64,000 bases of DNA from Siccirubricoccus deserti (GTDB taxonomy: Bacteria > Pseudomonadota > Alphaproteobacteria > Acetobacterales > Acetobacteraceae), in assembly GCF_014283215.1 (NCBI RefSeq), contig NZ_JACOMF010000030.1, positions 1-64,000 on the forward strand, in the 5' to 3' direction. The translations under genes were made by a program, and so were the position numbers. Shown here one piece after another: positions 7,590 through 16,301 of this stretch. The first letter of the stretch is position 1; each line of letters begins with the position of its first letter. The notes beneath the pieces were generated by a model that searched no databases, had not been told where the DNA came from, and saw only the letters and a list, made by a program, of their open reading frames with translations.

Positions 7590-8822
7590 ATGTCCGCAAC
7601 GACCCTTGCTGCTGCGCCGCTGCCAACGCGGCGCATCGCCATCAACACCCCTGCCGCACTCGGCGCCGGCGCCCTGCTGCTGCTCGGTGCGCTGGCTATC
7701 GGCCAGGCGGTCAGCCCGCGTCAGGCGGCGCTCTACCTGCTTGGCGCGGCGCTCGGCCTGGTGCTCTACCATGCCGCCTTCGGCTTCACCTCCGCCTGGC
7801 GGGTGTTCATCGCCGACCGGCGCGGCGCCGGCCTCCGGGCGCAGATGGTCATGCTGGCGGTGGCCACCCTGCTATTCTTCCCGGTGCTGGCAGCGGGGAC
7901 GCTGTTCGGCCAGCCGGTGCAGGGGCTGGTGGCGCCGCTCGGCGTCTCGGTGCTGTTCGGCGCCTTCATCTTCGGCATCGGCATGCAACTCGGCGGTGGC
8001 TGCGCCTCCGGCACGCTCTATACCGTGGGCGGCGGTTCGACCCGGATGCTGCTGACCCTGGCTGCCTTCATCGCCGGCTCGGCACTGGGTGCCGCGCATC
8101 TTCACTGGTGGGCGGCGCTGCCGCATCTGCCGCCGATCTCGCTGGTGAAGACATGGGGCCCCTGGCCGGCGCTGGCCGCCAACCTCACCGTCTTCGCCGG
8201 CATCGCCGGGCTGACCCTGGTGCTGGAGCGGCGGCGGCACGGCCGGCTGGTGGCGCCGGAGGCCGCACCGCGGGCCGGCCTCGCCCGGCTGCTGCGCGGG
8301 CCCTGGCCGCTGGTCGCCGGCGCGGTGGCGCTGGCGCTGCTGAACTTCGCCACCCTGGCTCTGGCCGGGCGGCCCTGGGGCATCACCTCCGCCTTCGCCC
8401 TCTGGGGCTCCAAGGCGGCGGCGCTGATCGGCTTCGACCCGGCAAGCTGGCCCTTCTGGTCCAGCCCGGCGCAGCGCGCGGCGCTGGAGGGCAGCGTGCT
8501 CGCCGACATCACTTCGGTAATGGATTTCGGCATCATTCTCGGTGCGCTGCTGGCGGCCGCGCTGGCCGGGCGCTTCGCCCCGCGCTGGGGGGTGCCGCTG
8601 CGCTCCGCCCTGGCGGCGGTGGCGGGCGGGCTGCTGCTCGGCTATGGGGCGCGGCTGGCCTATGGCTGCAACATCGGCGCCTATTTCTCCGGCATCGCCT
8701 CCGGCAGCCTGCATGGCTGGGCCTGGATGGTGGCGGCGTTCTTCGGCAATGTCCTCGGCACCTGGCTGCGCCCGGCCTTCGGGCTGGAGGTGGAGCGGCT
8801 GCCGCGGCAGACCGGCTGCTGA
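7590..8822 (+). CDS. YeeE/YedE-family sulfur-compound transporter
   Basis: A 410-residue polytopic membrane protein of the YeeE/YedE (sulf_transp) family; characterised members import thiosulfate through membrane-embedded cysteines. Two inverted halves each carry the diagnostic Cys-containing loop: GGGCASGTLYTVGGGS in the first half and LAYGCNIGAYFSGIASGS in the second. Length and about ten hydrophobic segments fit the family. The ATG at 7590 is preceded by GGGAAAGCC rather than a strong site; further upstream the frame is not membrane-like. Glutathione reductase follows by 82 bases on the same strand, giving a plausible sulfur and thiol redox context. Confidence 0.92.
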   Translation: MSATTLAAAPLPTRRIAINTPAALGAGALLLLGALAIGQAVSPRQAALYLLGAALGLVLYHAAFGFTSAWRVFIADRRGAGLRAQMVMLAVATLLFFPVLAAGTLFGQPVQGLVAPLGVSVLFGAFIFGIGMQLGGGCASGTLYTVGGGSTRMLLTLAAFIAGSALGAAHLHWWAALPHLPPISLVKTWGPWPALAANLTVFAGIAGLTLVLERRRHGRLVAPEAAPRAGLARLLRGPWPLVAGAVALALLNFATLALAGRPWGITSAFALWGSKAAALIGFDPASWPFWSSPAQRAALEGSVLADITSVMDFGIILGALLAAALAGRFAPRWGVPLRSALAAVAGGLLLGYGARLAYGCNIGAYFSGIASGSLHGWAWMVAAFFGNVLGTWLRPAFGLEVERLPRQTGC

Positions 8823-8904
8823 TGCCCCGGTTTACCTTCCGGCCCGGGCGGACGCATATACTGCGGAAGATTCCGGCTCCGGCCGGCGCAAGGAAGGGCG
8901 GACC

Positions 8905-10281
8905 ATGGCCTATGACTTCGACCTCTTCGTGATCGGCGGCGGCAGCGGCGGGGTGCGCTGCGCCCGCATCGCCGCCGGGCATGGCGCCCGCGTCGGCGTC
9001 GCCGAGGAGCGGTTCTGGGGCGGCACCTGCGTCAATGTCGGCTGCGTGCCGAAGAAGCTGATGGTCAATGCCGCCGAGTACGCCGGTTGGGCTGAGGAAG
9101 CCGCCGGCTTCGGCTGGGACATGGAGGTGCGCGGCTTCGACCTGGCGAAGCTCGCCGCGGCGCGGGATGCCGAGGTGGCGCGCCTGTCCGGCATCTACGG
9201 CCGGCTGCTGGCCAATGCCGGCGTCACCAGCTTCGACGCCCGCGCCAGCTTCATCGACGCCCATACCCTGGATGTCGGCGGCAGGCGGGTGACCGCGGAG
9301 AAGATCGTCATTGCCGTCGGCGGCCGGGCGGTGCGGCCGGAACTACCGGGTGCCGAACTCGGCATGCTCTCGGATGATGTCTTCACCCTGAAGACCCTGC
9401 CGAAGCGGCTGATCGTCGTCGGCGGCGGCTATATCGCCCTGGAATTCGCCTGCGTCTTCCAGGCGCTGGGCAGCCAAGTGGAGCTGGTCTACCGCGCCGA
9501 CATGCCGCTGCGCGGCTTTGACCAGGACATCCGCGTGGCGCTGAAGGCGGCGCTGGACGCCCAGGGCATCCACCAGCATGTCGGTCACCACCCTGCCCGG
9601 CTCGACCGCCAGGGCGACCATCTGCGGCTCAGCCTGCTGGGCGGCGGCGCGGTGGAAGGCGATGCGGTGCTCTTCGCCACCGGGCGGGAGCCGAACACCC
9701 AGGGGCTTCACCTCGACGCCGCCGGCGTGGCCTGCACCGCCGGCGGTGCCATCGAGGTGGATGAGGACCACCGCACCACCGCGCCCAACATCTGGGCAAT
9801 CGGCGACGTGACCGACAAGCTGAACCTGACGCCGATGGCGACCGCGGTGGGGCATGCGCTGGCCGATACGCTGTTCGGGAAGACTCCCCGCCGCGCCAGC
9901 TACCTGAACGTGCCGACCGCGGTCTTCACCTCGCCGCCGATCGGCACGGTGGGGCTGACCGAGGCGGATGCCGCGGCCTGCGGCCCGGTCGACATCTACC
10001 TGGCGAGCTTCACCCCCATGCGCCATACGCTGAGCCAGCGGCAGGGGCGGAAGACCCTGATGAAGCTCATCGTCTGCCAGGAGACCCGGAAGGTGCTCGG
10101 CGCCCATATGCTGGGCGAGGATGCGGCGGAGATCATGCAGGGCATCGGCATCGCCGTCGCCGCCGGGCTGACCAAGGAGGATTTCGACCGCACCATCGGC
10201 ATCCACCCGACCGCGGCCGAGGAATTCGTCACCATGCGGACCCGCACCCGCGAGGCCGGGCTGCGTGCGGCAGCGGAATAG
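8905..10281 (+). CDS. gor: Glutathione-disulfide reductase
   Basis: A 458-residue class I flavoprotein disulfide reductase; it reduces oxidised glutathione with NADPH in the cytoplasm. Seen: the FAD-binding GGGSGG at residues 11-16, the redox-active Cys42 and Cys47 in GGTCVNVGCVPKK, a second dinucleotide fold at VVGGGYIALEFA, the FAD-contacting IWAIGDVT, and the C-terminal GIHPTAAEEF with the catalytic His-Glu pair. The start ATG follows AAGGAAGGGCGGACC. The absence of a mercury- or lipoamide-type signature and the overall length favour Gor over related enzymes. Probably its own transcription unit or shared with the yeeE-type gene upstream. Confidence 0.95.
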   Translation: MAYDFDLFVIGGGSGGVRCARIAAGHGARVGVAEERFWGGTCVNVGCVPKKLMVNAAEYAGWAEEAAGFGWDMEVRGFDLAKLAAARDAEVARLSGIYGRLLANAGVTSFDARASFIDAHTLDVGGRRVTAEKIVIAVGGRAVRPELPGAELGMLSDDVFTLKTLPKRLIVVGGGYIALEFACVFQALGSQVELVYRADMPLRGFDQDIRVALKAALDAQGIHQHVGHHPARLDRQGDHLRLSLLGGGAVEGDAVLFATGREPNTQGLHLDAAGVACTAGGAIEVDEDHRTTAPNIWAIGDVTDKLNLTPMATAVGHALADTLFGKTPRRASYLNVPTAVFTSPPIGTVGLTEADAAACGPVDIYLASFTPMRHTLSQRQGRKTLMKLIVCQETRKVLGAHMLGEDAAEIMQGIGIAVAAGLTKEDFDRTIGIHPTAAEEFVTMRTRTREAGLRAAAE

Positions 10282-10342
10282 AGCAGATCGCCGGAATGCT
10301 GGAAGCCTGAAGGCATGACGCTGCTCTGAAAGAAGGCTGGAG

Positions 10343-10376
10343 CGGATCGCACTCCGGCTAGGACAGCGATCCGTTT
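10343..10376 (+). terminator. Possible terminator after gor
   Basis: CGGATCGC at 10343-10350 pairs perfectly with GCGATCCG at 10366-10373 across a 15-base loop and is followed by TTT. The short T-run makes it a weak intrinsic terminator. A second stem, AGAGCAG with CTGCTCT, lies just upstream, so the whole 10282-10376 segment is structured. It could equally be a dispersed repeat. Confidence 0.4.
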
Positions 10377-10482
10377 CGGTCGGCGGCGCTCCGGTTCATC
10401 TGTTGCGACGGGTTGAACCCACCGGGTTCACCTGCCTGCCCACCTCGGCTATGGTCGGGAATTCCAAGGGAGAAAGCAGAGT

Positions 10483-11856
10483 ATGGTTGCGCGCGCCTGG
10501 CACCCGGGAAGCTGGCGGGACATGCCGATACGGCAGGTTCCGGAATACCCGGACGCGGCGAAACTCGCCGAAGCGGAAGCCCGCATCTCCCGCTGGCCGC
10601 CGCTGGTCTTTGCCGGCGAGGCGCGGCGTCTGCAGGCCGCACTGGCCAAGGCCGGCGACGGCCAGGGCTTCGTCCTGCAGGGCGGCGACTGCGCCGAGAG
10701 CTTCTCCGACTTCACTGCCAACGTCATCCGCGACACCTTCCGGGTGCTGCTGCAGATGGCGGTGGTGCTGACCTTTGGCGGCGGCACGCCGGTGGTGAAG
10801 CTCGGCCGCATGGCCGGGCAATTCGCCAAGCCGCGTTCCTCGGACACCGAGACCAAGGACGGCATCACCCTGCCCTCCTACCGCGGCGATATCATCAACG
10901 GCCCCGACTTCACCCCGGAGGCCCGCATCCCCGACCCGTCGCGGATGGAATTCGCCTATATGCAGTCGGCTGGCACGCTCAATCTGCTGCGCGCCTTCGC
11001 CACCGGCGGCTACGCCGACCTGCACCAGGTGCACCGCTGGAACCTCGGCTTCGTCGAGCGCAGCCCGCTGGCCGACCGCTACCAGGATCTGGCGCACCGG
11101 ATCGACGAGACCTTGGGCTTCATGCAGGCCTGCGGCATGTCCGACCTGCCGCAGGTGCGGGAGACGGATTTCTACACCTCGCACGAAAGCCTGCTGCTGC
11201 CTTACGAGCAGGCGCTGACCCGCGTCGACTCCACCACCGGCGACAGCTACGCCTGCTCGGCGCATTTCCTCTGGATCGGCGACCGCACCCGGCAGCCGGA
11301 TGGCGCGCATGTCGAATTCCTGCGCGGGGTGAAGAACCCCATCGGCATGAAGGTCGGCCCGAGCATGGCGCCGGACGAGCTGGTGCGGCTGACCGAGATC
11401 CTCAACCCGGCCAATGCCAAGGGCCGGCTGACCCTGATCTCCCGCATGGGCGCCGACAAGGTGGAGGCCAAGCTGCCGCCGCTGCTGCGGGCGGTGAAGC
11501 GGGCCGGCCGCAACGTGGTCTGGCTGTCGGACCCGATGCACGGCAACACCACCACCGTCGGCAGCTACAAGACCCGACCCTTCGATGCGGTGCTGACCGA
11601 GGTCCGCCGCTTCTTCGACTGCCACGCGGCGGAGGGTACCCAGCCCGGCGGCGTGCATGTCGAAATGACCGGCCAGGAGGTCACCGAATGCCTCGGCGGC
11701 GCGCACCGCCTCTCCGAAGCCGATCTGGCGCTGCGCTACCAGACCTTCTGCGACCCGCGGCTGAACGCCGAACAATCGCTGGAGCTGGCCTTCCTGATCG
11801 CGGCGGAGCTGAAGGCGCGCCGCACCCCGGTCCAGCCGGCCCAGGCCGCGCAGTAA
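10483..11856 (+). CDS. Class II 3-deoxy-7-phosphoheptulonate synthase
   Basis: A 457-residue type II (plant-like) DAHP synthase, joining phosphoenolpyruvate and erythrose 4-phosphate in the first step of aromatic amino acid synthesis. Family landmarks: metal-ligand Cys70 in [27 protein letters not shown] for substrate binding, [41 protein letters not shown] with the metal His, and [16 protein letters not shown]. The start follows AAGGGAGAAAGC. The next gene's ATG overlaps its TAA, so the two are co-translated. Type II enzymes are the common DAHP synthases in this group. No allosteric insertions obvious beyond the standard length. Confidence 0.96.
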   Translation: MVARAWHPGSWRDMPIRQVPEYPDAAKLAEAEARISRWPPLVFAGEARRLQAALAKAGDGQGFVLQGGDCAESFSDFTANVIRDTFRVLLQMAVVLTFGGGTPVVKLGRMAGQFAKPRSSDTETKDGITLPSYRGDIINGPDFTPEARIPDPSRMEFAYMQSAGTLNLLRAFATGGYADLHQVHRWNLGFVERSPLADRYQDLAHRIDETLGFMQACGMSDLPQVRETDFYTSHESLLLPYEQALTRVDSTTGDSYACSAHFLWIGDRTRQPDGAHVEFLRGVKNPIGMKVGPSMAPDELVRLTEILNPANAKGRLTLISRMGADKVEAKLPPLLRAVKRAGRNVVWLSDPMHGNTTTVGSYKTRPFDAVLTEVRRFFDCHAAEGTQPGGVHVEMTGQEVTECLGGAHRLSEADLALRYQTFCDPRLNAEQSLELAFLIAAELKARRTPVQPAQAAQ

Positions 11857-13034
11857 TGGACCAGCGGCCGCCGCCGAGCGGGGAGGCGCCGGGCGATGCG
11901 GCGATCACCGCACGGACCGATGCCTATTTTAACCGGACCCGGGCCATCGTCCGGCGCTTCGGCGATTGCCATGTCACCTACGCGGTCTTCCTCCGCCGCC
12001 CGGTGGTCAGCGCGCCGCGCCTGATGCTGGAATGGCTGGAGGGGGTGGCGCGGTCCCGCGGCACCCGCTTCGACATCGAGGTGATGCACCCGGAAGGCAC
12101 CTGGGTCGGCGCCGGCGATCCGATCCTCTATCTCTCCGGCTCGCTGGTCGAGCTGTCGGATCTGGAAACCCTCTATCTGCAGAAGCTGGGGCCGCCCTGC
12201 GTCGCCGCCCACAATGCCTATCAGATGTGCCTGGAACTGCCGCAGGTCGCCTTCCTGGCGATGGATGCCCGCCACTGCGCCGGCGCCGAGATGCAGGAAA
12301 TGATGGCCTATGCCGCCAGCGTCGGCAGCGAGGCGGCACGCAAGGAAGGCGCCAAGGGCTTCATCGGCAACGCCACCGACGCCACCGCACGCTGGTTCGG
12401 CGCGCCGCGTGGCTTCGGCACAATGCCGCATGCGCTGATCGGCTATGCCGGTTCCACCCTGCGCGCCGCGGAGATGTTCCACGAGACCTTCCCGGATGAG
12501 GCGCTGACCGTCCTGGTCGATTATTTCGGCCGGGAGGTGACAGATGGCCTCGCCGTCTGCCACCGCTTCCCCGAATTGGCCGCCGCCGGGCAGCTTGCCT
12601 TTCGGCTGGATACCCATGGCGGCCGCTTCCTGGAGGGGCTGGACCCCGCCGAGAGCTACGCCGTGCTGGAACGCCACGCCCCGGGCGCCATCCGCCGCTA
12701 CCGCTCTGAGACCGAGCTGCGCCACCTGGTCGGCACCGGCGTCTCCGCGGCCGCCATCTGGCGGATGCGGGAGGCGCTGGACGCCGCCGGCTTCCCGCGG
12801 GTGCGGATCGTCGCCTCCTCCGGCTTCGGGGTGCAGAAATGCCGGGTGATGGCGGATGCCAAGGCGCCGATCGACGTGGTCGGCACCGGCAGCTTCCTGC
12901 CCGATATCTGGTCCGAGACCTACGCCACCGCGGATATCGTCGCCTATGACGGCGAGCCGCGGGTGAAGGTCGGCCGCGAGTTCCTGCTGCGGCGGAACGG
13001 CAAGCGGAAGCGCAACGGGCCCTCTCCCGCCTGA
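11856..13034 (+). CDS. Nicotinate phosphoribosyltransferase-like protein
   Basis: A 392-residue protein whose ATG shares one base with the upstream TAA (TAATG). It resembles nicotinate/quinolinate-type phosphoribosyltransferases: an N-terminal TRTDAYFNRTR opening, a middle with MLEWLEGVARSRGTRF, ILYLSGSLVELSDLETLYLQ and HAYQM-like NAYQMC, and a C-terminal IVASSGFGV and VGTGSFLPD, matching the phosphate-binding barrel strands. Such enzymes load the pyridine base onto PRPP in NAD salvage. An NAD synthetase-like gene lies 640 bases downstream on the same strand, supporting a pyridine nucleotide role, but coupling to DAHP synthase is unusual. The exact substrate is not certain. Confidence 0.84.
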   Translation: MDQRPPPSGEAPGDAAITARTDAYFNRTRAIVRRFGDCHVTYAVFLRRPVVSAPRLMLEWLEGVARSRGTRFDIEVMHPEGTWVGAGDPILYLSGSLVELSDLETLYLQKLGPPCVAAHNAYQMCLELPQVAFLAMDARHCAGAEMQEMMAYAASVGSEAARKEGAKGFIGNATDATARWFGAPRGFGTMPHALIGYAGSTLRAAEMFHETFPDEALTVLVDYFGREVTDGLAVCHRFPELAAAGQLAFRLDTHGGRFLEGLDPAESYAVLERHAPGAIRRYRSETELRHLVGTGVSAAAIWRMREALDAAGFPRVRIVASSGFGVQKCRVMADAKAPIDVVGTGSFLPDIWSETYATADIVAYDGEPRVKVGREFLLRRNGKRKRNGPSPA

Positions 13035-13054
13035 GCGACGAGGGCCCGGCGGCC

Positions 13055-13639
13055 GTGGGGCTCGTGCCGATGCGGCGGGAACGCCTCGTCGGCTGGCTCT
13101 GCGCCGGGCTGCTGCTGGTGATCTGGGTCGGCTTCCACCTGATGTCGCGGCTGACCGCCAGCCAAGCGCTGACGCCCTGGGATGTGGCGGCGCTGCGCTA
13201 CGGCGGCTCCTTTGTCGCGGTGCTGCCGCTGCTCGCCTGGCGCGGGCTGCCGCGCATCGCCCCGGCGCGGCTGCCGGTGCTGCTGGTTTCGGCCGGCTTC
13301 GGCTTTCCGCTGATGGCCGGCGCCGCGCCGCTCTACCTGCCGGTGTGGTGGCTGGCACTACCCTCCGCCATGGCGGAGGCGCCCTGGCGGGTGGTGCTGA
13401 TCCAGGGGCTGTTCCATGGCCTCGGCGCCTCGGTCATCGCCATGCTGCTCTGTACCAGGGCGGTGGCGGCGATCGGACCCGGGCCGACCACCATGGTGGG
13501 GGCGGTGGTGCCGGCCCTGGCGGCGCTGATCGCATGGCCGTTGCTGGGCGAGGCGCTGCCGCCGCTCGGGCTGGTGGCGGTGCTGCTGGTCTCGGCCGGG
13601 ATGCTGCTCGGGGTGCTGTGGCCGGCCCGGTCGCGTTGA
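13055..13639 (+). CDS. EamA/DMT transporter, internally shortened
   Basis: A 194-residue membrane protein (GTG at 13055; ATG at 13070 is an alternative). EamA drug/metabolite transporters normally have about 280-300 residues and ten membrane helices in two repeats. Here the first three helices (WLCAGLLLVIWVGFHLMS, then ALRYGGSFVAVLPLL and LLVSAGFGFPL) run straight into the second-repeat region (YLPVWWLALPSAMAEAPW onward) and the C-terminal TTMVGAVVPALAALIAWPLLGE signature is intact. About 100 residues, covering the end of the first repeat, appear to be missing in frame. It may be a decayed gene; a functional six-helix form cannot be excluded. Confidence 0.74.
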   Translation: MGLVPMRRERLVGWLCAGLLLVIWVGFHLMSRLTASQALTPWDVAALRYGGSFVAVLPLLAWRGLPRIAPARLPVLLVSAGFGFPLMAGAAPLYLPVWWLALPSAMAEAPWRVVLIQGLFHGLGASVIAMLLCTRAVAAIGPGPTTMVGAVVPALAALIAWPLLGEALPPLGLVAVLLVSAGMLLGVLWPARSR

Positions 13640-13673
13640 TCCGCTCGCGATGCGGCCCTAGCTTCGTCCCGAC

Positions 13674-15329
13674 ATGTCCGACACGATCCGCATCGCCCTC
13701 GCCCAGCTCAACCCGCATCTCGGCGATCTGCGCGGCAATGCCGAGCGCATCCGCGTGGCACGGGCGGAGGCGGCGCGGCTCGGCGCCGATCTCCTTGTCA
13801 CCGCGGAATTCTCCATCGCCGGCTACCCGCCGGAGGATCTCGTCCTCAGGCCGGCATTCAACGCCGCCGCCGCCGCGGCGATCGAGACGCTGGCGGCGGA
13901 AACGGCGGACGGCGGGCCGGGCCTGGTGCTCGGCGGCCCCTGGGTCGAGGGCGGCCGGCGGTACAATGCCTTGTTCGTCGCGGACGGCGGCCGGATCATC
14001 GCCCGCCGCGCCAAGCATGAGCTGCCGAATTGCGGCGTGTTCGACGACAGGCGCCTCTTCGACGCCGGCCCCGCCCCCGGCCCCGTCGCCTTCCGCGGCT
14101 TCCGCTTGGGCCTGATGATCGGCGAGGATGGGTGGTTCCCGGCGGTTTCCGAGACCCTGGCCGAAACCGGTGCCGAGGTGCTGATCAGTATCAACGCCTC
14201 GCCCTTCGAGATCGGCAGGCCGGAGCGGCGCGTCGACCTGGCGGTGCCGCGGGTGGTCGAAACCGGCCTCGGCCTCGTCTTCCTGGGCCAGCTTGGTGGC
14301 CAGGACGAGCTGGTGTTCGACGGCGCGAGCTTCGTGCTCAACCCCGACCGCAGCCTGGCGGTGCAGATGCCGCTGTTCGAGCCGGCGGTGATCCTGACCG
14401 AATGGCATCGCGCCGAGGGGCGGCTGGTCTGCGCGCCACAGGCACTGGCGAAGCTTCCTTCCCGTGAGGAGCAGATCTGGCAGGCGATGATGCTCGGGCT
14501 GCGCGACCATGTGGAGAAGAACCGCTTCCCTGGCGTGGTACTGGGGCTCTCGGGCGGCATCGAAAGCGCCGTCTCCGCCGCCGTCGCCGCCGATGCGCTG
14601 GGGCCGGAGCGGGTACGGGCGGTGATGATGCCCTCCCCCGGCACCAACCGGACAAGCCTGGAGGACGCCGCCGCCTGCGCCGCGCAGCTCGGCATCCGCT
14701 ACGAGACGATCGACATCGGCCCGGCGATGGCGGCCTTCCAGGCGATGCTGGCGCCCGCCTTCGCCGACCGCCCGGCCGATGCCACCGGGGAGAACATCCA
14801 GTCCCGCGTCCGCGGCCTGACCCTCATGGCGCTGTCGAACACGTCCGGCGAGATGGTGCTGACCACCGGCAACAAGTCGGAGATCTCGCTTGGCTATGCC
14901 ACGCTCCACGGCGACATGTGCGGCGGCTATTCGGTGCTGAAGGACCTCTACAAGACCCAGGTCGTCGCGCTTGGCCGCTGGCGCAACGCCCATGTCCCGG
15001 CCGGCGCGCGCGGGCCGCGGGGGCCGGTGGTGCCGGAGCGGGTGATCACGAGGCCGCCCTCCGCCGGGTCCAGGCCCGGCCAGGACAGCCTGCCGCCCCA
15101 TGTGGTGCTGGACGCCATCCTCGAAGGGCTGGTGGAGCACGAGCGCGACATCGATGCGCTGGTCGCCGAGGGGCATGACCGGGCGACGGTGCTGCGGGTC
15201 TGGCGGATGCTGGACCGGGCGGAGTACAAGCGCCGCCAGGCGCCGCCGGGCGTGAAGATCGGCCCGCGTGCCTTCGGCCGTGACCGGCGTTACCCGATCA
15301 CCAACGGATACACCAACCTCATCGCATGA
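13674..15329 (+). CDS. nadE: NAD+ synthetase (glutamine-type), with altered active sites
   Basis: A 551-residue, full-length NadE homologue: an N-terminal nitrilase-fold glutaminase domain (about 1-250) feeding ammonia to a C-terminal ATP-pyrophosphatase domain that converts deamido-NAD to NAD. Glu45 and Lys114 of the glutaminase triad are present, but the nucleophile Cys of the usual ICED motif is Gly150 (GLMIGEDGWF). The P-loop motif SGGID is SGGIE (Asp to Glu297). Other normally conserved sites differ: LGQLGGQDE for NQVGGQDE, PSPGTNRTS for the PS-TSRES loop, SNTSGE for SNKFG, and SAGSRPGQ for AELRPGQ. The reading frame is intact. By family knowledge glutaminase activity should be lost; this looks like a decaying or repurposed paralogue, or it contains base errors. 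Confidence 0.88.
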   Translation: MSDTIRIALAQLNPHLGDLRGNAERIRVARAEAARLGADLLVTAEFSIAGYPPEDLVLRPAFNAAAAAAIETLAAETADGGPGLVLGGPWVEGGRRYNALFVADGGRIIARRAKHELPNCGVFDDRRLFDAGPAPGPVAFRGFRLGLMIGEDGWFPAVSETLAETGAEVLISINASPFEIGRPERRVDLAVPRVVETGLGLVFLGQLGGQDELVFDGASFVLNPDRSLAVQMPLFEPAVILTEWHRAEGRLVCAPQALAKLPSREEQIWQAMMLGLRDHVEKNRFPGVVLGLSGGIESAVSAAVAADALGPERVRAVMMPSPGTNRTSLEDAAACAAQLGIRYETIDIGPAMAAFQAMLAPAFADRPADATGENIQSRVRGLTLMALSNTSGEMVLTTGNKSEISLGYATLHGDMCGGYSVLKDLYKTQVVALGRWRNAHVPAGARGPRGPVVPERVITRPPSAGSRPGQDSLPPHVVLDAILEGLVEHERDIDALVAEGHDRATVLRVWRMLDRAEYKRRQAPPGVKIGPRAFGRDRRYPITNGYTNLIA

Positions 15330-15400
15330 GCCGTTGCGATAGCGGGATCACGATGGCCGTGCGGCCAGGGGGATTCCGCCGCGATGGCGGGGAGCGCAGC

Positions 15401-15799
15401 GTGGCCAGCAACGAAGATCCGATGTTCGACCGGTCGCAGTTCGGGGCGGAGGGCGGCTATGCCGTCCGCATCATGGACCTCTCGGGGGGCAATGGCGCCG
15501 ACCCGGTGGAGGTCATCCGCGGCTTCGGCACCCTGGAGCATGCCAACGCTTTCGCCCGGCGCTATGTGCGGGACAGTATCGAACGCTGCCGGACGTCTGG
15601 CATGGCGCCGGAGGAGGTGCTGGCCGCCTGGTTCGCCTTCGGCGAGGACGCCGAGGTGATGGGCGGCGCCGAGCACGCCTGGCACAGCGCCGCGGAGCTG
15701 AATGATTTCGTCGCGCGCCCGGCGTTGGATCCTGAGGACCGCAGCTGGCGCGCCCTCGACCCCCGCCGCGACGAGGATGCCGCGGAGGAGGAGGAATGA
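15401..15799 (+). CDS. Uncharacterised acidic protein, paralogue of next gene
   Basis: A protein of about 132 residues when started at the GTG at 15401, which has GGGGAG eight bases upstream. An ATG at 15326 overlapping the nadE stop (ATGA) would give 157 residues and is the alternative. Residues in the middle (GFGTLEHANAFARRYVRDSIE, split at GFGTLEHANAFARRY and VRDSIE) form a helix also found in the next gene. The C-terminus ends in SWRALDPR and an acidic tail of Asp/Glu. No known domain was recognised and no membrane segment is visible. It overlaps the next start by four bases, so the two are translated together. Confidence 0.72.
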   Translation: MASNEDPMFDRSQFGAEGGYAVRIMDLSGGNGADPVEVIRGFGTLEHANAFARRYVRDSIERCRTSGMAPEEVLAAWFAFGEDAEVMGGAEHAWHSAAELNDFVARPALDPEDRSWRALDPRRDEDAAEEEE

Positions 15800-16164
15800 C
15801 CCGCGCCGGCGGGCGGCGGCAGCCGCGCCAGGATCTTCCCGCGCCGCGCCATGCCGCTAGCTTCAGCGTGCGATGCGGCGAGCATGGCGATGACGGGGCG
15901 GACCCCGATGACGCCTGGCTGGTTGAGGGCTTCGCCAGCGCCGAGGCGGCGCAGGACTACGCCCGCCGCTTCATCCGCGCCCAGATCGAGGATCTGCGGC
16001 AGGATGCGGCCTCGGCCGAGGCCCTGCGCGCCGCCTACTACCGCTTCGGCGAATACGCCCGGGCCGAGGGCCTCGACCACGTGGCCTGGGTCGCGCATTG
16101 CATCGCCACCCCGGCGACGCGGAAGCAGGACACCGACTACCAGGCGCTGGATCCGCAGCGGTGA
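15796..16164 (+). CDS. Uncharacterised protein, tandem paralogue
   Basis: A 122-residue soluble protein starting at an ATG that overlaps the upstream TGA (ATGA). It shares its layout with the previous protein: a short N-terminal basic stretch, a beta-like FSVRCGEH segment, then GFASAEAAQDYARRFIRAQ (compare GFGTLEHANAFARRYVRDS), a second helix ending FGEYA (compare FGEDA), and a closing YQALDPQR (compare WRALDPRR). This pattern indicates duplication of one ancestral gene. No family name is recognised and function is unknown. Co-translation suggests the two act as a heteromer; that is inference. Confidence 0.8.
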   Translation: MTRAGGRRQPRQDLPAPRHAASFSVRCGEHGDDGADPDDAWLVEGFASAEAAQDYARRFIRAQIEDLRQDAASAEALRAAYYRFGEYARAEGLDHVAWVAHCIATPATRKQDTDYQALDPQR

Positions 16165-16204
16165 GCCGGGACGCCCTTCTTTCCTTCCGCGTGCCCTCTG
16201 CCGT

Positions 16205-16229
16205 CCTTCCGCGGCTTTGCCGCGGAAGG
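16205..16229. repeat. Perfect hairpin in convergent intergenic region
   Basis: CCTTCCGCGGC at 16205-16215, loop TTT, GCCGCGGAAGG at 16219-16229, an 11-bp perfect stem. It lies between convergent genes and may stop rightward transcription, though no T-run follows. A related but imperfect CCTTCCG...CGGAAGG occurs near 20583-20610, suggesting a repeat family. Confidence 0.5.
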
Positions 16230-16265
16230 CGTGCCGAAGCGTCGACCGGGAGGAATCATCGGAAC

Positions 16266-16296
16266 CCCCGTGAAGCGGCGAAGCGGCTTCACGGGG
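16266..16296. terminator. Hairpin before the TM2 gene stop, possible terminator
   Basis: CCCCGTGAAGC at 16266-16276 pairs with GCTTCACGGGG at 16286-16296 over a 9-base loop. It sits between the 3' ends of two convergent genes, where a bidirectional terminator is expected, but neither side has a clear T-run. Confidence 0.45.
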
Positions 16297-16301
16297 CGTT
16301 C

